Assembly (NCBI GenBank): GCA_018064905.1
Contig: JAGHUJ010000009.1
Location: forward strand, 1 to 48,819
Reading direction: 5' to 3'
DNA length: 48,819 bases
Source of the DNA: Candidatus Treponema equifaecale
GTDB lineage: Bacteria; Spirochaetota; Spirochaetia; Treponematales; Treponemataceae
A program made the position numbers and the translations under genes. The first letter of the stretch is position 1; each line of letters starts with the position of its first letter. The notes below the pieces were generated by a model that searched no databases, had not been told where the DNA came from, and saw only the letters and a program-made list of their open reading frames with translations. Positions 24,644 through 32,577 of this stretch are shown in pieces.

Positions 24644-26082
24644 TGAGCGAATCAAAATCAATTCTCGTAATTTACAATGCCCGCCTGGTTGATTCCAGCA
24701 TGGACACAGAAGGATTTCTGGTTGTTGTTGACGGAAAAATCCACGCAATTTATGCAGGAGCAGGTTTTTCAGACCCAAGAACTGTTGTAAATGCAGTTTC
24801 AACAGTCCTTACAGATGAAAAAGTTGATTCAAAACCTGTTTTCTACGATGCGAAGGGGCTTACACTCATGCCATCCTTTGTTGATATGCGTGCACATTTC
24901 CGCTATCCAGGTCAAACAGAAAAGGAAGATTTGGATTCAGGATTAAAGGCTGCTGCTGCCGGTGGTTTTGGAACGCTGGTTCTCATGCCAAACACACGAC
25001 CAGTTATTTCCACAAAAGCTGCAGGAATGGCAGTTGTGGAAGAAGCCAGAGAAAAATCAACAGCAAGAATTTTCCAGACAATCAGCATCACAAAAAATTT
25101 TGAAGGTCAGGACACAACCGGAATAGATGAAATCACAGCAGAGGATTTTCCTGTAATTTCAGAAGACGGACACGATGTTCTTTCAACTTCTGTAATGCTT
25201 GAAGGAATGTCAAAGGCCGGAAGAAAAGGAATCATTGTTGCCTGCCATTGTGAGGACGTAAGCCTTGCTGAAACAGCCCGTCCATACCGCCAGAGAGCAT
25301 TGGGCTTTATGAAGCAGTACAACATTCCAGCCGGCAAAATCCATGTTCAGACACCGGATGTTCCAAAGGCCGTAAAGTTTGAGATTGACGGAAATTTTGC
25401 AAAGGCAAATGAAATTCTCGCCCTTGCTGAAGATGCCGCAACAATGCGCAACATTGAAACAGCCAAGCTTGCAAAATGCCATGTTCACATCTGCCACTGT
25501 TCTACAAAAATCAGTATGGACGCAGTTCGTCGGGCAAAAGCTGACATAAAGGCAGGACTTACTCCAGAAGACTTTAACTGCACTGTGGAAGTAACTCCTC
25601 ACCACATCTCAATGGTTGGTACTGAAGAACCTTACACAAGAGCTTTGGTAAATCCTCCATTGCGTTCAGAAGATGACAGAAGAGCCGTAATTGAAGCACT
25701 TCGGGATGGGACCGCTGACTGCATTGGAACTGACCACGCACCACACACTCAGGAAGACAAGGCTGCAGGTTCACCTGGATTCACAGGTCTTGAAACAGCA
25801 TTTGCAACCTGCAACACAATTCTGGTTAAAAAAGAAGGCTTCACTTTGAGCAAGCTTTCTCAGCTCATGAGTGAAAATCCTGCAAAGCTTCTGAAAGTTA
25901 AGAGCGGAAGAATCGCCGTGGGATACAATGCGGATCTGGTTCTCATTGATCCAGATGAAGAATGGATTGTAAACCCAAGTCTTTTCCAGAGCAAAGGAAA
26001 GTCAACTCCACTGGAAGGACAGAAGCTTACAGGAAAAGTACACGCAACCTTCTACAACGGAATTCAGGTTTTCGGAAAATAA
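24643..26082 (+). CDS. pyrC: Dihydroorotase (class I type), altered first metal-site histidine
   Basis: Dihydroorotase closes carbamoyl aspartate to dihydroorotate. The 479-residue amidohydrolase shows VACHCED, HICHCSTK, VTPHHISM, NPPLRSEDDR and the late aspartate GTDHAPHT, all in the expected order. The metal-binding HxH block near the N-terminus, usually DxHxHxRxPG, reads DMRAHFRYPG (81-90), with Arg83 in place of the first His. The codon is CGT, one base from CAT. The remaining ligands are present. The gene is coupled to pyrI and followed by a hairpin pair and fbp. It is the only dihydroorotase gene in the window. Confidence 0.92.
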   Translation: MSESKSILVIYNARLVDSSMDTEGFLVVVDGKIHAIYAGAGFSDPRTVVNAVSTVLTDEKVDSKPVFYDAKGLTLMPSFVDMRAHFRYPGQTEKEDLDSGLKAAAAGGFGTLVLMPNTRPVISTKAAGMAVVEEAREKSTARIFQTISITKNFEGQDTTGIDEITAEDFPVISEDGHDVLSTSVMLEGMSKAGRKGIIVACHCEDVSLAETARPYRQRALGFMKQYNIPAGKIHVQTPDVPKAVKFEIDGNFAKANEILALAEDAATMRNIETAKLAKCHVHICHCSTKISMDAVRRAKADIKAGLTPEDFNCTVEVTPHHISMVGTEEPYTRALVNPPLRSEDDRRAVIEALRDGTADCIGTDHAPHTQEDKAAGSPGFTGLETAFATCNTILVKKEGFTLSKLSQLMSENPAKLLKVKSGRIAVGYNADLVLIDPDEEWIVNPSLFQSKGKSTPLEGQKLTGKVHATFYNGIQVFGK

Positions 26083-26094
26083 AATCAATTACAA

Positions 26095-26163
26095 CGGTGG
26101 TTGAGCTAAGTCGAAACCACATTTAAAACAACTTTACGGTGATTTCGACAGGCTCAATCACCG
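26095..26163. repeat. Two inverted GAGC-x-GTCGAAA hairpins between pyrC and fbp
   Basis: The first copy has GTGGTT/AACCAC (26097-26102, 26115-26120) around GAGCTAAGTCGA. The second, inverted, has GGTGATT/AATCACC (26138-26144, 26156-26162). The layout is the same as between pyrB and pyrI, including an ATTTAAAA linker, so the two pairs are copies of one element. It ends 14 bases before the fbp ATG. Confidence 0.75.
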
Positions 26164-26176
26164 CATATTCAATAAA

Positions 26177-28078
26177 ATGCAGAACGAAAAATTCTTAAAG
26201 GTACTGGCAAGACAATATCCAACAGAAAGATCTGTTATTACGGAAATTGTAAATTTACAGGCAATTCTTTCTCTCCCAAAGGGCACCGAGCACTTTTTGA
26301 CTGACATTCACGGAGAATTCCAGCAGTTCAGTCATGTTCTCAGAAACGGCTCAGGCTCAATCCGTACAAAAATTGAAGAAGTTTTTGGAAATACGGAAAC
26401 TGCCACAAACAAACGAGCCCTGGCAACTTTGATTTATTATCCAAAGGAAAAGCTTGAAATTGTTCGCCAGACCGAAGAGGATTTGGACGACTGGTACAAT
26501 GTTACTCTTCACCGGCTTGTACTCATGCTGCGACGAGTTTCTTCAAAATACACCCGTTCAAAAGTGCGAAAGGCAATGCCTGAAGATTTTGCATATTTAA
26601 TTGAAGAACTGATCACCGAAAAAGAAGAAGTCAACGACAAGCAGGCCTACTACAACGAAATTCTTCAGACTGTAATCAGGATTGGGGCTGCAGAACCATT
26701 GATCGAAGCTCTCTGCAACATGATTCAGCACCTTGTTATAGACCATCTTCACATCATCGGTGATATTTTTGACCGCGGCCCAGGCCCTCATCTTATTCTG
26801 GACTCTCTTTTAAAATATCATTCTCTGGACATACAGTGGGGGAACCACGATGTAGTATGGATGGGAGCCGCAGCAGGAAGCAAAGCCTGCATTGCAAATG
26901 TGGTTCGTCTCTGTGCCCGCTACAACAACCTTGATGTTCTTGAAGAAGGCTACGGAATCAACCTTACTCCGCTGGTAACCTTCTGCATGAAAAATTACGG
27001 ACACATGGACCGTCATGCAGTTCACAAGGCAATTTCTATCATTCAGTTCAAACTGGAAAGCCAGTTGGTTCGTGCAAATCCTGAATTTAGCATGGAAAAC
27101 CGCCTTATTCTGGACAAAATCAACTGGGAAAACAAAACAGTAACAATTGAAGGCAAGGAATGGCCTTTAAATTCAAAGAATCTGGATCTGGATTTCCCTA
27201 CAATTGACCGCAAAAATCCTGAAAAGCTCAGTGACGACGAAATTGTGGTTATGAACCGTCTTTGCTATTCCTTTACGCACTGTGAAAAATTACAGAACCA
27301 TGTGAAATTTCTCTACAGAAAGGGAAGCCTCTACAAAGTGTTCAACGGAAATCTTCTCTACCACGGCTGCATGCCATTGGATTCAGAAGGAAAATTCTTA
27401 AAAGTTAAGCTTTTTGGAAAAGAATTCAGCGGAAAAGCACTTTATGACGAGCTGGAAGTTTGGGCACGAAAGGGCTATTTTGCAAAACCTGGATCAAAAG
27501 AAAAGGAAAAGGGTGAAAGCGTGCTCTGGTACCTTTGGACAGGTCCAAAATCTCCATTGTTTGGCAAGGACAAAATGGCCAGCTTTGAAAATATGTTCAT
27601 TGAGGACAAGTCTGCCAGCAAGGAACACAAGAACCATTATTACGACGAAGTTGAAGATTTGGCCACCGTTGATGCAATTCTTGAAGAATTCGGACTGGAT
27701 CCAAAAACTGCACATATCGTAAACGGACACGTACCGCAGGAAGTTAAAAAAGGTGACTCACCAATCAAATGCGGCGGAAAACTTCTGATTATTGACGGTG
27801 GATTTGCTGCAGCCTACCACGAAAAGACAGGTATCGCCGGCTACACACTGGTCTGCAATTCATACGGAATGCGTCTGGTTGTACATGAAAAATTCACCAG
27901 CTGTGAACAGATGATTGCCACAGACTCGGACATTGTAAGCGACACAATTCAGGTGGAAAAATTTCCAAACCGAAAATATGTTGCAGACACTGACCGAGGT
28001 CAGGAAATCAAGGAACAGATTGAAGAACTGGAAGAACTGCTGGCTGCCTACAGAAAAGGCTTCACAGCAGCAATGTAA
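26177..28078 (+). CDS. fbp: Fructose-1,6-bisphosphatase class III
   Basis: This enzyme hydrolyses fructose-1,6-bisphosphate in gluconeogenesis. The 633-residue size and sequence fit the class III (Firmicutes-type) family, not the common class I or II. Metallophosphatase motifs appear in order: LTDIHGE, IIGDIFDRGPGPH, WGNHDVVWMG, then YHGCMPLD and a late VNGHVPQE. No clear Shine-Dalgarno sequence lies before the ATG. It follows the pyr genes in the same direction, separated by the hairpin pair, and is convergent with the outer-membrane protein gene at 28119. It may be transcribed with pyrBIC by read-through. Confidence 0.95.
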   Translation: MQNEKFLKVLARQYPTERSVITEIVNLQAILSLPKGTEHFLTDIHGEFQQFSHVLRNGSGSIRTKIEEVFGNTETATNKRALATLIYYPKEKLEIVRQTEEDLDDWYNVTLHRLVLMLRRVSSKYTRSKVRKAMPEDFAYLIEELITEKEEVNDKQAYYNEILQTVIRIGAAEPLIEALCNMIQHLVIDHLHIIGDIFDRGPGPHLILDSLLKYHSLDIQWGNHDVVWMGAAAGSKACIANVVRLCARYNNLDVLEEGYGINLTPLVTFCMKNYGHMDRHAVHKAISIIQFKLESQLVRANPEFSMENRLILDKINWENKTVTIEGKEWPLNSKNLDLDFPTIDRKNPEKLSDDEIVVMNRLCYSFTHCEKLQNHVKFLYRKGSLYKVFNGNLLYHGCMPLDSEGKFLKVKLFGKEFSGKALYDELEVWARKGYFAKPGSKEKEKGESVLWYLWTGPKSPLFGKDKMASFENMFIEDKSASKEHKNHYYDEVEDLATVDAILEEFGLDPKTAHIVNGHVPQEVKKGDSPIKCGGKLLIIDGGFAAAYHEKTGIAGYTLVCNSYGMRLVVHEKFTSCEQMIATDSDIVSDTIQVEKFPNRKYVADTDRGQEIKEQIEELEELLAAYRKGFTAAM

Positions 28079-28118
28079 TGACTTGCAAGCCTCAAACTAT
28101 GTCGAGGTGACAAATCCA

Positions 28119-29342
28119 TTAATATCCGATTCTTACACCTGCATAGGCTTTAACACCGCTGATACCAAAGCTGTGGATAAAATCAGAACTGCTCACGGCA
28201 ACTCTTGCATTAAGTTCTATCAAACGGAAATTCAGCATATAACCTATGTAATGTGAGAAAATCATATCCTGATATGCAGTACCAAAAGTGAGGCTTGTTA
28301 TTTTCTTTAATCCAAAGGTCGCAGAAAAATCATATTCTGGGTAAATAATCTTATCAGCTGGAGTAAACAAGTTTCTTACAGCAAGATCAAGACTCGATTG
28401 AAGGAAAATGCTGTCTCCAAATGGTTTATAGGAAGCTTCAACACCAAATCTCATTGGTCTGGCAATTTTGTATGAAACATCCTCATATTCCTTGTCACCA
28501 ATTTCCACATCATGATCGTGTTCCTCACCATCTTCCATAATGCCAAGAATATTTTTCTCATAGAAATAAGCATCTACATCCATAGATGTTTTATGAGTCA
28601 ATTTTCCTGGAACTACAGGAACACGTCCGAACACACCCACGTTAAATCCGTGAAGAATATTTCGTTCAACCTCAAAGGTAAGATCCATACCACCATTTGA
28701 CAGAATACTTGGAATATCCAAATTAATGTCCTCATCATCTTCAAGAACACCTTTCATGTCTATGGCCGTATAAAGAACAACAGGAGCCTTTGCTTCCATT
28801 TTAATTTTTCCGTCTGCACTGGTTGAAAATGATCCTTTAGCCTTAACTTGTGGCATATATGCAATAGGAACATAATAAGATGGAGCAATTTTTACACCAT
28901 AATCTTTAATAATTGTTTGGAAGGACAATCCCACGTCGTAGAAAGCATCTGTATATCCGGACAATACAAAATCCAAATTGTCGCCAACCTTCATACCGGT
29001 TGAGAGAAATTTAAACAATCCCTGCTCAAGATTCATCTGGCCATTGGCTTCAACACCGGTAAACAAACCGAATCTGTAATGACTGGAAATGTTCAGATTG
29101 ATGAAAACTTTTTCTTTTGTATTGAAATCAAAAAGAAGTCCGTTATCCTTTATTCCATCAGAAATTTTTTGAAGATCAATCACAAGATCCTTTACCAAAA
29201 CTTCACTTGGGGAAAGATAATTGTTTGCAACAGATACTTCTGCATCAACACCAATTTCAAAAACTCTGTGTGGCTTGTAAAGATCTGCAAAAGCTGCTGT
29301 TACAAGCGAAATAAAAATCAAAGAAAGGGCAAGTTTTTTCAT
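28119..29342 (-). CDS. Predicted outer-membrane beta-barrel protein
   Basis: This 407-residue protein has a signal peptide (MKKLALSLIFISLVTAAFA, residues 1-19). The rest is made of alternating hydrophobic and polar segments (VFINLNISSHYRFGLFTGVEANG, YDFSATFGLKKITSLTFGTAY, IGYMLNFRLIELNARVAV), and it ends in an aromatic residue (VRIGY), which is typical of barrels inserted by BamA. An acidic, His-containing loop (EDGEEHDHDVEIGDKEYED) sits near residue 275. I do not recognise the family. The ATG follows the stop of the upstream lipoprotein gene with no gap, so the two are made together. Confidence 0.8.
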   Translation of the reverse strand: MKKLALSLIFISLVTAAFADLYKPHRVFEIGVDAEVSVANNYLSPSEVLVKDLVIDLQKISDGIKDNGLLFDFNTKEKVFINLNISSHYRFGLFTGVEANGQMNLEQGLFKFLSTGMKVGDNLDFVLSGYTDAFYDVGLSFQTIIKDYGVKIAPSYYVPIAYMPQVKAKGSFSTSADGKIKMEAKAPVVLYTAIDMKGVLEDDEDINLDIPSILSNGGMDLTFEVERNILHGFNVGVFGRVPVVPGKLTHKTSMDVDAYFYEKNILGIMEDGEEHDHDVEIGDKEYEDVSYKIARPMRFGVEASYKPFGDSIFLQSSLDLAVRNLFTPADKIIYPEYDFSATFGLKKITSLTFGTAYQDMIFSHYIGYMLNFRLIELNARVAVSSSDFIHSFGISGVKAYAGVRIGY

Positions 29343-31868
29343 CTATTTGTCCTCCTTATTGCTGTCATTTTTATTCCAAATTTCCACAGTTCCACCAGTC
29401 AATACGTTTATGCTTCCTGTGGTGCCAAATTTTGAATTGCGCTTTATTTCAACTAAGCCGCCCTTTTCCGGGATTGGAATTTCCAGCTTAATTTTTGGCG
29501 AGAATGGATACTTTGTAAAAATGTCTTTTATTTCATCTGTTGTAAATTCAATCTTAGTATTTCCACTTGCAGAAACTGATTTTTCCAGAACAGATCCGTC
29601 GTCATAGTGATTTGTAATGAAAGCATTTAAATCCAAACCAATCTTATTGTCAAAATTCAAGTCTGCATAAACGCTGGAAATAATATCCGTGTATTTCATC
29701 CATTCAGGTTCATCTTCAGCACCATCACGGTCAAACAAATCCTTCTCTTCATCTTTGTCAGACACCAGCTTCATTACATCAGGAATTGTAATTTTACCAT
29801 CGACTGTACCGTCACTTACATCCTGAAGAACAATCGTCATTGGAAGAACAATTGCCAGACTAACACTGATCTGATTTGAAGAAGCCAGCATCGCAATTTC
29901 CTGAGCATCCAAAGTCAATATGCCGGAATTTGAACTGCCCCGCAACTGATAAAAAAGCTTCAAGTTTTTTGGAAGATCATTGATGATGTCACAAAGCATA
30001 CTTTCACTAGTAACAGGATTTGTTTCAATTTTGATTGAGTAGCAGTTTTCATTTGGATCAGCGTGCTCCGTAAAAATTGAAGAATCCGTAATTATGAATT
30101 TATCGTTTGCAGCAGATTCAATTGTCTTGGAAGTTGTCTTCAGCATAATTGGGTTTGCATCCGTTGCGTTGAGAATTGTTGGAGATTTTGTTATGTAGCT
30201 TCCGTCAGAATCTTCTGTTTCATAATCAGCTGTAACATAACCTGTAAGGTAAAAATCATCGATTGAACTTGTTTCTGAAGCAATTTCACTAGGCCGTGTC
30301 ATGAACATATAAGCCTGAATTCCGGTAAATTTAATATTCTTGATTAAATCTTCGTTTCCGTCACTCAAAAAATCGTCTAGGAATGTTGAAAAATCAAGTC
30401 CCGTTTCAAAACCGCCTTCCTTGCTGGCAATTTCATCAAGTCCCTGCAAATCAACTGAAATTTTATTAAGATTTGGAATCTCACAGCTTCCCTCAATATC
30501 AATGGAATTTATTGGAGTTCCGTTGTCAAAAACAATAGTTGCGTTTTCAACAGAAAGCTTGATTTTTCCTGTTACGGTGATAGGTATTTCATTCCAATCC
30601 GTATCTTCTGAATTTCTTTCTTTTACAGTAATTGTTTTTCCTGAAAGAATCGATTTTTTTGCAAAAATAAAGTTCTTTGGACCAGTATTTTCGCCTTCAT
30701 TTTCAAACTCAGAAGAATCCGCATCTACAAAGTCATCTTTACCAATTGAAAGTCCACCAGTAATTGCAATATCTTCAATATTACACTTTATTCCTCTCCA
30801 GCCATCTGGAAGAGCCACACCCAGTTTGAGCAAACCTTCATCGCCAATTTCAGCGCTGATAAGGTATTTGTTAAGGTTCTCCATATTGATGTCTTTGTTA
30901 AGATCAGTTTCGGCAACAGAACCAAGCTCATCGGAATCCATTGTGAGTCCTGTGATTTTTTCCATTCTGATATCTGAAAGTGTCATTGAAACTTCATAGT
31001 GGTTTCCATTGCCCATGGTTCCGCCTTCCATCTGTCCACTGATAGAAAGATTCAATTCCTGACCAAAAGATTTTCCAGCCAAATCCAGCGGAATAGAAAC
31101 GTTTTCTTTAGAAATTACAGTTTCTTCACTGGAGCTGAGCAGAGTGTCTTTGTCATAAAGCTTAAGAACAATTCTCGCAGCAAAATCATCGGAAACAGTA
31201 TCAGGCACAGAAACATTTACATTCATAACACCGGATTTCAAATAAATCTTGTCAAAATCTGGACTTGTAATGTTTACTTCCAGCGGTGGAATGTCAGGAA
31301 TAATCTGTGTTGTACCCAATTCCACCAGAGAAAATCCCTGACCTGCAATTGAAAGGGCATCTGTTACCCTGCTGTTAAAGTCAGGAAGACGAATCGGTGT
31401 AGCAAAACTGATTTTCGCAAAATCTGAATTTTCAAAAATTGAAAGAGAAATGCTCTGGATTGGATAATTGATTACATATTGCTGAAGAGCATCTTCTTTA
31501 TTTTCCGGATTATAGTCATATACCTGAACATTATTTACAAGATCATCCTGATTCAGATCATCACCGGAACTATCAGAATTCTGCGAGTCCTTGTCATCAT
31601 CATCTTTATTGAAGATTTCACGGAGCTTTTCCACATTTATTTTTTCTGAAACCTTCAGCTCACCTTTTCCCAATGGGAACTCGTAAACAGCGCCTTCAGA
31701 TTTTAGAGAAATTTTTTCAGGAACTTCCATATCTGCAAGACTTTTTAAATCATCACAACCTGAGAAAATTACCGCGCTACAAACCGCTGCTGTAAAAGCG
31801 GCTTTTACCTTGTTTTTGAAATTAAACATCATAGTACTAACTTTAACGCTTTCAGTGGAATTTTTCAT
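29343..31868 (-). CDS. Large lipoprotein of unknown function
   Basis: This protein has up to 841 residues; the ATG at 31868 or the paired ATGs at 31832/31829 could be the start, since none has a clear ribosome binding site. The signal peptide (FNFKNKVKAAFTAAVCSAVIF) ends in the lipobox FSGC, so it is lipid-anchored. An acidic low-complexity segment (DDDDKDSQNSDSSGDD) follows near residue 95. The rest is beta-rich with several (I/L)xVxVxGxI-type strands and no catalytic motif. It is directly joined to the predicted beta-barrel gene, suggesting an envelope complex of a lipoprotein and a barrel. Confidence 0.82.
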   Translation of the reverse strand: MKNSTESVKVSTMMFNFKNKVKAAFTAAVCSAVIFSGCDDLKSLADMEVPEKISLKSEGAVYEFPLGKGELKVSEKINVEKLREIFNKDDDDKDSQNSDSSGDDLNQDDLVNNVQVYDYNPENKEDALQQYVINYPIQSISLSIFENSDFAKISFATPIRLPDFNSRVTDALSIAGQGFSLVELGTTQIIPDIPPLEVNITSPDFDKIYLKSGVMNVNVSVPDTVSDDFAARIVLKLYDKDTLLSSSEETVISKENVSIPLDLAGKSFGQELNLSISGQMEGGTMGNGNHYEVSMTLSDIRMEKITGLTMDSDELGSVAETDLNKDINMENLNKYLISAEIGDEGLLKLGVALPDGWRGIKCNIEDIAITGGLSIGKDDFVDADSSEFENEGENTGPKNFIFAKKSILSGKTITVKERNSEDTDWNEIPITVTGKIKLSVENATIVFDNGTPINSIDIEGSCEIPNLNKISVDLQGLDEIASKEGGFETGLDFSTFLDDFLSDGNEDLIKNIKFTGIQAYMFMTRPSEIASETSSIDDFYLTGYVTADYETEDSDGSYITKSPTILNATDANPIMLKTTSKTIESAANDKFIITDSSIFTEHADPNENCYSIKIETNPVTSESMLCDIINDLPKNLKLFYQLRGSSNSGILTLDAQEIAMLASSNQISVSLAIVLPMTIVLQDVSDGTVDGKITIPDVMKLVSDKDEEKDLFDRDGAEDEPEWMKYTDIISSVYADLNFDNKIGLDLNAFITNHYDDGSVLEKSVSASGNTKIEFTTDEIKDIFTKYPFSPKIKLEIPIPEKGGLVEIKRNSKFGTTGSINVLTGGTVEIWNKNDSNKEDK

Positions 31869-31886
31869 CTAAATTCGTATAAATCG

Positions 31887-31938
31887 AAAAAAAAACTGCC
31901 TGAAAATTCACCCGCAGTGGATGAATTCTTCAGACAGT
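31887..31938 (-). terminator. Rho-independent terminator
   Basis: On the minus strand ACTGTCTGAA and TGAATTTTCAGGCAGT form a long, slightly interrupted stem (arms 31922-31938 and 31895-31910), followed by TTTTTTTTTC. It ends transcription of the small lipoprotein gene at 31974 (and possibly tex) before the large lipoprotein gene. Confidence 0.88.
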
Positions 31939-31973
31939 CCTGTTAAAAATCAGATAGAACTGAAGTTTTTGGA

Positions 31974-32555
31974 TTACAGTTTTCCTTCAATGTAATCAGC
32001 AAGAACCTGCTTCCAGTTGAAAGTTGCAGCTTCTGTGTTTGAAACATTTGTGTAAGCTGCTGTATTTGCAGCCATAAGCTGAGCAGGGAGTCCTTCAAGA
32101 CCAACGAATCCAGCCTTATTCTTCATGTAGAAATAAGTCCATGTGCCTTCGTTCAAGTTGAATGTTGAAGAAGTACCGTTTGCAGATTCAGTTGCAGTGT
32201 TTCCGAATGATTTAACTGCAAAAGTTGAGCTTGTAAGACCGTTGATTGGGTTTGTTGAAGAAGTTGTTACCATGATTGTAAGGCCCTTGTTGATTGTAAC
32301 ATCATTTCTCAAACCTTCAGTAACTGGTGCGTCAGAATAGAGAATGTAATAAGTAAGGTTCTGATTCTCTTTCTTAACCCAAGTGTTTTTACCAGTTCCA
32401 GAAATAACTGCAAGAGTTGTCTCTGCAACAGTTTTTACTACAGGAGCTGGATCAGCCTTTACAGGTTCTGCTTCAGCAGCTTTTGCAGAAGCACATCCAG
32501 TTACTGTCATAGCTGCAACAAGTGCAGCGGCCAACGAAAGAATAATTTTTTTCAT
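31974..32555 (-). CDS. Small abundant-type lipoprotein of unknown function
   Basis: This 193-residue protein has a type II signal peptide with the lipobox VTGC (Cys21). An Ala/Glu/Pro-rich linker (ASAKAAEAEPVKADPAPVV) follows. The mature part is Ser/Thr/Asn-rich with probable beta strands and a C-terminal helix (FNWKQVLADYIEGKL). The strong ribosome binding site (AGAGGAGAT) and strong terminator suggest high expression. It lies 22 bases after tex in the same direction. I do not recognise the family. Confidence 0.85.
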   Translation of the reverse strand: MKKIILSLAAALVAAMTVTGCASAKAAEAEPVKADPAPVVKTVAETTLAVISGTGKNTWVKKENQNLTYYILYSDAPVTEGLRNDVTINKGLTIMVTTSSTNPINGLTSSTFAVKSFGNTATESANGTSSTFNLNEGTWTYFYMKNKAGFVGLEGLPAQLMAANTAAYTNVSNTEAATFNWKQVLADYIEGKL

Positions 32556-32577
32556 AATCTATCTCCTCTTAAAGATT

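Noticed and set aside
30340..30999. 219-codon frame opposite the large lipoprotein gene
   Set aside because: It is fully antisense to a gene with a signal peptide and lipobox, is Ser/Pro/Leu-rich as expected from reverse reading, and has no motif.
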